From Zychaea mexicana (taxonomy: Eukaryota > Mucoromycota > Mucoromycetes > Mucorales > Lichtheimiaceae), in NCBI RefSeq assembly GCF_025766255.1, contig NW_026516685.1:186001-250000 (forward strand): a stretch of 64,000 nucleotides of DNA, written 5' to 3'. Below are positions 24,665 through 33,370 of the stretch, in pieces (positions within the stretch are counted from its first letter, which is position 1; every line of letters begins with the position of its first letter). The position numbers were made by a program, and so were the translations under genes. The notes beneath the pieces were generated by a model. That model searched no databases. It was not told the origin of the DNA and was given only the letters and a program-made list of their open reading frames with translations.

Positions 24665-25816
24665 ATGGAAAACAATCCAGGAAACAAACTACATATGTGG
24701 TCTATATTTGGTATCGAAACTATGTTTGATAGTAAAAATGAGATACCACAATATTGGATTGTAGGTCCATCAAATGTTGGTAAGACATATAATATAGATT
24801 TAATAGAACAAGGTGGTCATCGAGCATATCTAATGAATAAAGAAAATGATTGGTCAGATTATAAGGATGATGATTATGACTTCATGTATAACGAAGAAAC
24901 AGGTTCTGATTTCAAACTAACATTTCTAAACCAAATGTTGGAAGGAACACGGTTATAACTAAATGGTAAATTTACCAAGTCTATTATTAAAAAAAAGAAT
25001 ATGCCAATAATATTGAATAGTAATTATATGCCTCATATGTTATATAAGAATAAATCAGTATATGAATTAGAACCAACATTAAACCGTTTATATATAATAT
25101 ATGTTGATAAAAACCGTAAAGGACATATTATATGGAATCCATATACAATGAATGTAAATGATTATGAAGAGAAATTCATATATTATGAAAACATGGATAT
25201 GTATGAGGATCTATATAAAGATGAATATGAAAATGAATACCAAGACCAGCATAGATTTATCCGATATGCTAATATAAGTGATGAAGATGGAATAAAAAAA
25301 TATAAACCAATAGATAAAACAGTAGAGGAGCTACAAGAACTAGCCAATACAGAAGAATATATGAGAAAACAAGAAGAAGAATATAATAATAACAACATAC
25401 ATGATAATAAACAATATGAACCGCCTCAACAAATTAATAGAGGATGGTCAGATGTAAAATCATCACCACCATCAGATTGTAGACATTGGGAAGATGCACT
25501 AAATGATGTAAAATTTGATGAAATAATAACTGAAGATATTGGTTGGAATAATCCACCTGAAAATACAGAGAAACATAAATATATAGATGTCAGTATATCT
25601 GAATCAGAGCAAAGCAGTGATTGTAGTATACCAAATAATACGCCGAAACATAAAAAGAAAAGAAAACATAATAAAAATAAACGAAAGAGTAAGCAAATCA
25701 TAGAAGACATACAGCCAGACGATTATTTCAAAAAGCAAAAGGCTATAAGTAGACAGGGTATGTTTTTCATTTTGCAAGCTGTAGGTGGGGCATGTTTTTC
25801 ATTTTATAGGCTGTAG
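24665..25816 (+). pseudogene. Rep-like SF3 helicase fragment (copy 1), 5'-truncated
   Basis: One frame runs from ATG 24665 to 25816, broken by a single in-frame TAA at 24956-24958. Visible superfamily 3 helicase motifs are Walker A GPSNVGKTY, a Walker B-like DDYDFMYNEE and motif C PIILNSNYMP, the set found in Rep proteins of CRESS-DNA replicons. After the helicase comes a charged linker and a basic Lys/Arg tail. The HUH nuclease half found in copy 2 is missing: homology starts right at the end of hairpin element A. The 3' end runs into the 32-bp minisatellite, so the original C terminus is lost as well. It lies in inverted orientation to copy 2 (31.0-33.1 kb). The protein is clearly similar, not identical, to copy 2, so the copies are not very recent. 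Confidence 0.8.
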
Positions 25817-26345
25817 ACAGGGCATGTTTTTCATTTTGTAGGCTGTAGGTTAGGTATGTTTTTCATTCTATAAGCTGTAGATGGGGCATGTTTTTCATTT
25901 TGTAAGCTGTGAGATGGGCATGTTTTTTATTTTGTAGGCTGTAGATGGGGCATGTTTTTTATTTTGTAGGCTGTAGACGTGGCATATTTTTCATTTTGCA
26001 AGCTGTAGGTGGGGCATGTTTTTCATTTTATAGGCTGTAGACAGGGCATGTTTTTCATTTTGTAGGCTGTAGGTGGGGTATGTTTTTCATTCTATAAGCT
26101 GTAGACAGGGCATGTTTTTCATTTTGTAGGCTGTAGACGGGGCATGTTTTTCATTTTGTAGGCTGTAGACGGGGCATGTTTTTCATTTTGTAGGCTGTAG
26201 GTGGGGCATGTTTTTCATTCTATAAGCTGTAGATGGGGCATGTTTTTCATTTTGTAAGCTGTGAGAGGGGCATGTTTTTCATTTTGTAGGCTGTAGGTGG
26301 GGCATGTTTTTCATTCTATAAGCTGTAGATGGGGCATGTTTTTCA
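25741..26345. repeat. 32-bp minisatellite, 19 units
   Basis: Consensus unit approximately CATGTTTTTCATTTTGTAGG followed by CTGTAGRYGGGG. Counting the CATG/TATG core from 25759 to 26335 gives 18 intervals in exactly 576 bases, an exact 32-bp period with no net length change. Units fall into variants (GTAGACGG, GTAGGTGG, GTAGATGG, GTGAGAGG; TTTTGTAGG versus TCTATAAG), some recurring in blocks, as if multi-unit segments had been duplicated. Confidence 0.92.
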
Positions 26346-26421
26346 ATGCTGGATGGCCTCTCATATTTACTAAATTTATATCTGCTTACTAGACAATTAA
26401 TAATTTTTAAAATGTTGATGA

Positions 26422-26467
26422 AAATTAGAATAAGGAAATTAGAATAAGGAAATTAGAATAAGGAAAA
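26422..26467. repeat. Short tandem repeat, 15-bp unit, three copies
   Basis: The unit AAATTAGAATAAGGA is repeated three times just before the left end of the hAT element. Confidence 0.8.
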
Positions 26468-26742
26468 ATATTAAAAATATTAACTTTTATGTATTTTTCA
26501 GTATTGGACAAACTCAGCACCCTAATTTTCGTGGATCTCCCGAAAACTCACGAAAAATATAAGTGCTCACATGATTATTGCCCAATCGCCTGTTCAGTGT
26601 GTGTAGTTTGATCACATTACCATTAGTGCATTAGCAATTGGCCCATTCCTATAAGAGATTTCCCAAGTGACGCGTCACATCCCTTTCGCTTCAACTTTCG
26701 AAGTGCAGTATCAAACTCTCTAAGTGCCGTATCAAATTTTCG

Positions 26743-27620
26743 ATGACACACTACTCGAATAGATCCAGCAGCAGCACCAGTAACAACAGTAGCCCAGTAC
26801 TACCAAAGAAAAGGGGACGACCTCGTAGTTCATACAGCACCTACTTTAAACGAGAAATAAGAGTAGAAGCGGACAAAATCCACAATGACAGCTGGTCATG
26901 GTGTTTAGCCTGCATCGAGAAACTTTGTGAAGAGAACGTTGCTCCTTTCATTTCAAGAAAAGACAACTGGGAGAATCACTTGAAAGTAAGACGTACCTCT
27001 CGTTTGTAATGAGCAGCATTTGTCATGGCCGACCTAATCGTTGACTATTCGTTTTAGGTCTGCCCAAACTTATCAGCTATACAAATATCGCAACTTGCAA
27101 AAGACCATAATTTGATCCACCAGTAGTTCATGTTTCAAAGACATCTGTCGGATATAGGACCTGAGGACTCTATCAGCCAAGTTAACACAGGCGGCTCTTC
27201 ACAAGCGATGAGCCTTGCCAGCAGCGGCCTTATCACAAACGGTTCGAACGCGAGCCCACCTGAATTGTCCAACGAATGGTTCACTATCTGTCATAACTTG
27301 TTTCTTCTGGCCATGCTTTCCGCCAACTTGCCGTTCATGTGGGTAGATAACAATGAAGTGCGCGAGCTTCTGTTTTTTTGTGACCTGATCTCAGAGTAGG
27401 TACTAGAGAATGGTATTAGTGGAGTTCAATTATATCAGTCACTTCTCGTTCGCTAACATATTGACAGAATGAACGTGGAGTAATACCACGGAGACAAAAA
27501 TTATCTACCGATATCTTAGAATGCGTAGCTGATCAGTCAGACGAGAAGATCATTAACTAGCCAAAGATCCGGATGGTGTGACTTTAACGTGCGACGGTTG
27601 GTGGAACGTCAAGGGCGTCC
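26743..27620 (+). pseudogene. hAT transposase, N-terminal part
   Basis: Starts at ATG 26743 with a Ser-rich N terminus, a basic KKRGRPRSS AT-hook-like motif and a region with CLACIEKLC that may be a BED-type zinc finger. A GT-AG intron fits at about 26987-27058 before VCPNLSAIQ. A second stretch (27130-27399) contains ELSNEWFTICHNLFLLAML and is followed after frameshifts by TCDGWWNVKG (27590-27619), the usual hAT motif containing the first catalytic Asp. It then stops; the continuation QSIFGVVLVTS lies 5.7 kb away at 33380. Dead through insertion and stops (for example TAG at 27124). Confidence 0.7.
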
Positions 27621-27904
27621 TACTATTAGTTGTCTAACCAATTATAATCTACTAGCTGTAATATAGATAATAAAATTGCTATGACCGGTATAACCATCAG
27701 TGGCCGAATTATTTATTGATTTACAATAAAAATAATAAAAATTGAATTTTTTTATTTATATTGGTAGCCTCCCACGAGGATTAATTCTTATACAGAGATT
27801 TAATAGCATTTCTATGAAACCTATTACATTTCTGAGAAACCTGCTACATTTTATATATTAAACATATTTAAATCAAACCTCTATTTAATCTTTATTTTAA
27901 TACT

Positions 27905-28290
27905 TAATGTTTTTAATTTGAAAATCTTTTAATATTTGTTGTTCATTGAAATCTCTTTCACTTCACTTTTACCTTTTTTTCTTTTTTTTCTATTTATAGT
28001 TTGATATTCAGGAAAATCTACCTCTACATTATTTTTAATTATATTCTCATCATTACTTTCTTCATCATTATCTTCATCTATAATCATTTTATCCCTTTCT
28101 AATGATAAATCTGAAAAATCTTTTTATAATTTAGAAATAATTTTAATTTTTCCATTTGCTTTATTTCATTATTTAACACAAATTCTTCATTGGGATCTTT
28201 TCCAATAGGGTAGAAAAAGTTATTATCAGTTAATGGTATACATTTCTTATTACATAATTTTCCATTTTACTAATTATGTCCTTCATTATA
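27905..28290 (-). pseudogene. Decayed minus-strand ORF, unknown, acidic then basic
   Basis: Reading the minus strand from about 28270 gives GKLCNKKCIPLTDNNFFYP and onward. After a frameshift near 28125 comes an acidic stretch (DEDNDEESNDE) and a Lys/Arg-rich segment (NRKKRKKGKSEVKE), ending near 27930. The amino-acid pattern looks coding despite the A/T-rich DNA. Possible CxxxC at its start. No family recognised. It could be a third gene of the composite element or a fragment of an accessory protein. Confidence 0.4.
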
Positions 28291-28587
28291 TCATTTAATA
28301 AAATTAATATAAATATTTAATTCCGGGAGTTCTTGCGAACTTCCTCATTAATATTTATTATTATTTTATAACCAGAAGGAAGAAGAAAAAAAAGAATTTT
28401 TTTCTGTTATTAAATTATTATTAGAATGACAATTATAAATTAGTAAAATGGCATTTTACTATTTATGTCATCCATTAATTTCCATTAAATAAATTATTAT
28501 ATAAATATAAATAAAAAGAAAACATTCTTTTTCTTTTTTTTCCGTTTGGTAATATATCCAAAATTTTTAATTTTGAGATATATTTAA

Positions 28588-28886
28588 ATAAATAGTAAAA
28601 TGTCAAAAATAAATTTATTTATTTTTTGACAATCTACTTGTAGATTTAATTTTACTGTTTATTTATTTTATTATATTTACTTTATTATATTTATTTTATT
28701 AATAGATATTGATTTAAAAATATAATAAAATAGTAATGTGAAACAGTTCTTTTAAAATTTAAAACTCCGATGATTAGTAACATAGCGATAAATTAATTTT
28801 TTGAAATAAGTAGATTTTAAAACAGAAGCATTTTCTAAAAAAATAAAACATGAATTCATAATAAAATTTGCTTTAGCAAATTTTAT
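28588..28886. repeat. Cluster of palindromes in the composite element
   Basis: 28601-28631: TGTCAAAAATAAAT paired with ATTTATTTTTTGACA (one-base bulge). 28631-28646: AATCTAC-TT-GTAGATT, perfect. Around them are weaker outer arms, AGTAAAAT and ATTTTACT. 28861-28886: ATAAAATTTGCT-TT-AGCAAATTTTAT, perfect 12-bp arms with a two-base loop. These lie between the minus ORF relic and the DDE gene, in the largest non-coding part of the element. They could be an origin or a transposase-binding region; the sequence alone does not show this. Confidence 0.7.
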
Positions 28887-29528
28887 GTAAATAAATAATC
28901 ATGTTTTCTTTTTCACTCAAAATTCACTGTCACATAATAAAATTTCTTGTTACTATGTTTGTACAAAATTAATATATCACTAAGTGTCATTTTCATCCCA
29001 AACCTATAGAACTATAATTTCATTTATTACTATAGTAACTACTATATATGTTCCTACAATAACTATTTTTGTAAAAATAATAATATACTATATAAGTGAT
29101 AAAAAATATGGAAATATAAGAAATATGTACATTTATAAAAATTATTTTTAAATCTTTGTATAATATTAAACCATGATAGGTATAAGGTTTCTCGTATTAA
29201 TGTTTAATTCCCCTATTAATGATTAAGAATTAAATGCGATTTTTAGCAGCCTAAAAACTTATAAACTATCAACCGCTTTGATTTATATTCACAATAAATA
29301 AATAGAATTGTTCCTCCATGGTAACAAATGTAAATAGGTTTTACATATTAAATTGATATTCATCCTAAAAAAATTTCAAAATCTGAAAATTATATACATT
29401 TATAAAAAATTATTATTAAGTCATTGATAAATATTAAACAATTAAATGTGTTATATTTAATAGTTCCAGTTTAATCCCCCACGAGAAAAAAAAGAGCGAT
29501 TGTTTAAAGTACATAACAACAAATAAAA

Positions 29529-31013
29529 ATGAACACAACACAACACACTGAACAACTCAATATTGAAATTAAAAATTTAATTGATAATAAATGGACTTTT
29601 CTTGATAAATCTTGGCCTGAAATGCAACATAGATTTAATCATAGAACAGCTATTAAAGATATGAAGAATAATACAATAAATGATATAAAGGATGTATTAC
29701 TTCATAGATTTGGATTTATACCTGTATTTTATTTTCTTACAGTTTTATATGGAAATATTGAATATCCAGGGCCATACCGCGAGATTGAAAAAGGACTTGC
29801 ATTATTATATCATATGGTATCAGGTGTATCAGGAAAGGATATGCATACTGTTATGCCATATGCAACATTTTATGATTTATATAAGCGGTTCTGGATTACT
29901 AACTATAATGAATTGAATAAAAAGGTAAAACAAGATCTAGATAGTATGTTCTCATCACCACGTATTCGCATTCTAACAGCAATAATAAACAATCCAGATG
30001 GTTTTAAGAATGTTACACTATTTATTGATGGACATGATAGTAAAATAAAGTATTATAAACCAAATGAGTCACATTCACAGTTATATTCATATAAATTAAA
30101 AGGGCTAGCTGTACGTACACAAGTTATACAGGATATGAATGAAATAATTACATATGTTTCAGTATCTGAAAAATGTGCTATCGGAAATGATGGTACTATG
30201 TTTATTAATATGAAACTATATAAAAAAATAAGTGAGGCAGATTGTTTAGGAATGGATGGTGGATATAACTTATTTATACAAAAGTTTAAAGATAATGCGA
30301 CAGATGCTGGATATAGTTTTTATGATCGTAATTTTTTACATCGCATAAGAAAAGAACCAGGACAAAAGTTAACAATCAATGAGACATACTTTAATGACAA
30401 GTTTGGATCATTTCGTTCAGCAATAGAAGCACAGTTCTCTATGTTAGGCTCTAAATTTGAACGATTTAATAATAATCGTGCAGCATTGCAAATAACCGAT
30501 ATAAGATATTATAATATTCAGTTTCGTGTTGCTTGTATTCTTACTAATATATGGCGATTTGTAAATAAGTATAATATAGAGGTACAACCACATCATAAAT
30601 TATGGTATGGAAAAGATTTTGAATTCCCAAGTAAGAAAAACAAACTTGACTTAGTATTTTCAAATGAGCAAAAAGTAAATACTGAATATAACGAAATGGT
30701 TGACATGCAGCAGAAATTTCTACAGCTTAACATTAATCAATCAATAGATATGGCTATAGATAGTGAGGACGAAACTGAAAATAATACATCTAAACGCAAG
30801 AGAAAAAATCAAAGAGAACAGAGAAATATAGAACATAGTAATTCATATGAAATTGAGAAGATTGTAGGACATGTGTATACTGATAATAAGTACATATTTG
30901 AGGTTAAGTGGGTTGGATATAGTGTAAAGGATAATAGTTGGTTAACAGTTGATAAGTTTAATTCCCGGGAAATGCTACATGAATATATGGTTACACATAG
31001 TATTCAGCTCTAA
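29529..31013 (+). CDS. DDE (PIF/Harbinger-like, DDE_Tnp_4 type) transposase with C-terminal chromodomain
   Basis: Uninterrupted, 494 aa from ATG 29529. The central part fits the DDE_Tnp_4 nuclease fold: first Asp in TLFIDGHDSKI (about D167), GNDGTMF (about 219-225), second Asp in LGMDGGYNLF (about D243) and Glu in FRSAIEAQF (about E300). A basic KRKRKNQREQR linker follows, then a chromodomain (about 440-490): SYEIEKIVGHVY, FEVKWVGYSVKDNSWL, with aromatic-cage positions kept. Chromodomains bind methylated histone tails and target some retrotransposon integrases to heterochromatin, so targeted insertion is a plausible inference. Codon use is strongly A/T-biased, unlike the housekeeping genes. 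It converges on the Rep gene and its TAA (31011-31013) overlaps that gene's ancestral stop. Confidence 0.85.
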   Translation: MNTTQHTEQLNIEIKNLIDNKWTFLDKSWPEMQHRFNHRTAIKDMKNNTINDIKDVLLHRFGFIPVFYFLTVLYGNIEYPGPYREIEKGLALLYHMVSGVSGKDMHTVMPYATFYDLYKRFWITNYNELNKKVKQDLDSMFSSPRIRILTAIINNPDGFKNVTLFIDGHDSKIKYYKPNESHSQLYSYKLKGLAVRTQVIQDMNEIITYVSVSEKCAIGNDGTMFINMKLYKKISEADCLGMDGGYNLFIQKFKDNATDAGYSFYDRNFLHRIRKEPGQKLTINETYFNDKFGSFRSAIEAQFSMLGSKFERFNNNRAALQITDIRYYNIQFRVACILTNIWRFVNKYNIEVQPHHKLWYGKDFEFPSKKNKLDLVFSNEQKVNTEYNEMVDMQQKFLQLNINQSIDMAIDSEDETENNTSKRKRKNQREQRNIEHSNSYEIEKIVGHVYTDNKYIFEVKWVGYSVKDNSWLTVDKFNSREMLHEYMVTHSIQL

Positions 31014-33128
31014 ATTAATTTCTTACTTATTTGCTTATTAAAAAATTTCATATTGAAACTGACCGCATCAACCTTTCGTTTACTTGCCCAATTATATTTA
31101 TGTTTTATGCATTCATTAGTTATACTTGTACTTATATTAGTATCTGTTGATTTATTTTTGACGTCAGTTTCTTTTGTTATATCGATATCATCTATTATAG
31201 CCTGTTTTATATCCTTATGCTTTTTAGAATATTCTTTTAGCTATATTTCTTCTACTATTTGCTTGTTTCTCCGTTTATTTTTAATGTGTCTTTTTTTCTT
31301 TTTACGTTTTGGTATATTATTTGGTATGTTGCAGTCACTGCTTTTCTCTGATTCAGATGTACTTACATCTATGTATTTATATTTCTCTATATCTTCTGGT
31401 GGGTTTTCCCAATCAGTAGTATCATTTACAACATCATCACATTTTATATCATTAAACACATCTTCCCAATGCCTACAATCTACTGATGATGGTACCTTTA
31501 CAGTTGACCATCCTCTATTATTTTGTTGAGGCGGTTTATGTTGTTTATTGTTCTGTATATTATTACTATTATGTTTTTCTTCTTGTTCCTTCATATATTC
31601 TTCTGTGTCAGCTAATTCTTGTAGTTCCTCTACTGTTTTATCCATCGGTGTATATTTTTTAATATCATCCTGACCACTATTATGTGCATAACGGATAAAT
31701 GTATACTGATCTTGGTATTCATTTTCGAATTCACCTTTGTATAAGTCCTCATACATATCCATGTTTCATAATACATGAATTTATTTTCATAATCCTTCAC
31801 CTTCATTGTGTATGGATTCCATATTATATGACCTTTACGGTTCTTATCAACATAGATAGTATATAAACGATTGAGCGTTGGCTCTAACTCATATACTGAT
31901 TTGTTTTTGTATAACATGTGCGGCATATAGTTACTATTCAGTATTATTGGTATATTTTTCTTTTTAGTTATTGACTTTGTGAATTTGCCATTAAGTTTTA
32001 ACCGTGTTCCTTCTAACATTTGGTTTAAAAATGTTAATTTGAAATCAGAACCTGTTTCTTCATTCTACATAAAATCATAATCATCATCCTTATAATCTGA
32101 CCAATCATTTTCTTTATTCATTAGATATGCTCGATGACCACCTTGTTCTAATACATCAATGTTATATGTCTTACCTACATTTGATGGACCTACAATCCAG
32201 TATTGTGGTATCTTATTTTTGCCACCAAACATTGTTTCAATACCAAACATAGACCACATATGTAATTTATTTCCAGGGTTATTTTCCATATCTGCATCAT
32301 GAAAGTAAGAATTTAAATTTGATTTTACAGTATCATATTTCCATAGCAATTCTGGATATATTTCGGTTGCCTTCCGCATATTAAGCTGCTTAGTAATTAA
32401 TTGATATCCAAGTAACTGTTGGTGCATTTTTCTAGTTTTAATTTCATAATTTGGATCCATATTATAACAAATATAATCTTTTCCTTTCATACAATAGCTA
32501 ATAGACTTTTGTGGATTACCACCTGGTTTAATATTTGGAGTAACACCATTAATAGTAAAGAATTTACGTGCTGTTTTTGTGTCGAACCGCTCATCTATTT
32601 GTATCTATATGTGTACATGTTTCTCATTGGTTTCTGGTGCAATTTCATCACATGCAATTGCCTTTTCAATTCGATAACCAATACGTTCATGTTTTATAAA
32701 CCATTCCATGATTTGCTCTTTTGTTAAATGGAAGTCCTTACAAATATATGTGAACAGCCCTTTAGTGTTTTGGAATCGGAATTCTTTACCGCCCTACGAG
32801 GAATCTGCACCAGAGGTGTTACCCTCTAACATTGCATCAGAAAATTGAGGATTTGAGGATTTGAGGATTTGAGGAATCTCACATATTCTCGAATTCTTCC
32901 AATTATTTTATTGCGTGTATTATTTTTAGTTTTTTTATCTACTTTAGCCTGTGTAAGGTCTTTTTCGAGTTCTGACCTCAGTTGTGTGACAAGAGGTTCA
33001 TACTCAATATGCTGATGGTTTTCAGCAAGGTATTTTGCTCTTTCAATTAAGAGCGTCAATGTAACTCCTAAACTAGGAACAAATTCAGCCATAATGGCTA
33101 AGAATGCGAGAAGGTTGAGTTGGTTCAT
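31010..33128 (-). pseudogene. CRESS-type Rep gene (HUH endonuclease + SF3 helicase), copy 2, broken
   Basis: From ATG 33128 (longer frame from 33221) to 31010 on the minus strand. An N-terminal region of about 100 aa (33128-32880, helical, unrecognised) leads through an 8-bp repeat tract into the Rep core. HUH motif HVHI is at 32619-32608 and motif III SYCMKGKD near 32500-32476. SF3 motifs follow: GPSNVGKTY, DDYDFM, PIILNSNYMP, then a charged linker and a basic tail. Breaks: the repeat tract (32843-32874) shifts frame, four in-frame TAG codons occur (32794-32796, 32605-32607, 32065-32067, 31241-31243), and there is one more frameshift near 31763. After the last TAG the frame continues for about 75 codons to a TAG at 31012-31010 that overlaps the transposase stop. 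Rep proteins nick and rejoin ssDNA for rolling-circle replication. This copy cannot make a full protein. Confidence 0.8.
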
Positions 33129-33370
33129 GTCGATTGTTGAAGTAATAAAAATAAAAAATATAACAAATATATTTTGCTTTATATTCTGTGGTATTATTTT
33201 TATATTAAAAAAAAAATTCAATTTTTATTTTTTTTCAAAAATTTAAATGTATGCATGCCAAGACATTCGTGCATGAATTATTTCAATAGAAATTAGTTTG
33301 GCTATCCTGACATATCTTAGCTAATTAGTCATCTAGGGTTACTAGACCGCATTAAAATCATCATAACCAT

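Larger units (their letters stand above)
27734..33229. mobile_element. Nested composite element: chromodomain DDE transposase plus CRESS-type Rep
   Basis: An insertion of about 5.5 kb inside the hAT transposase. A 20-nt inverted repeat, AATAAAAATTGAATTTTTTT, lies at 27734-27753 and its complement at 33210-33229. Just outside, the 9-mer GAATTATTT occurs in direct orientation at 27706-27714 and 33275-33283. Both are A/T-rich and could be chance. Contents: a minus-strand decayed acidic ORF (27905-28290), a palindrome cluster (28588-28886), an intact DDE-chromodomain gene (29529-31013, plus), and a broken Rep gene (31010-33128, minus). The two large genes converge with overlapping stop codons, so they were probably packed together in a single compact element. 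The exact ends are inferred. Confidence 0.5.

Noticed and set aside
24665..25816. A geminivirus or other plant/animal virus integration
   Set aside because: Only general Rep helicase motifs are shared; the linker, basic tail and neighbours do not resemble a known plant or animal virus, and a fungal element is more likely.
25758..26345. CRISPR array
   Set aside because: The 32-bp units are directly adjacent with no unique spacers, and the genome is eukaryotic.
31053..31529. Plus-strand 158-aa membrane-like ORF
   Set aside because: It is the antisense shadow of the Lys/Glu-rich Rep tail; hydrophobicity is an effect of A/T-rich reverse codons.
31010..33128. Alternative genetic code with sense UAG in the Rep gene
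   Set aside because: Matching codons in copy 1 are different amino acids (Tyr and Gln), and copy 2 also has frameshifts, so simple decay is better.
27734..33229. Canonical CRESS nonanucleotide origin (TAATATTAC-like) in a stem-loop
   Set aside because: No exact match in a hairpin loop was found by eye; only A/T-rich near matches that are expected by chance.
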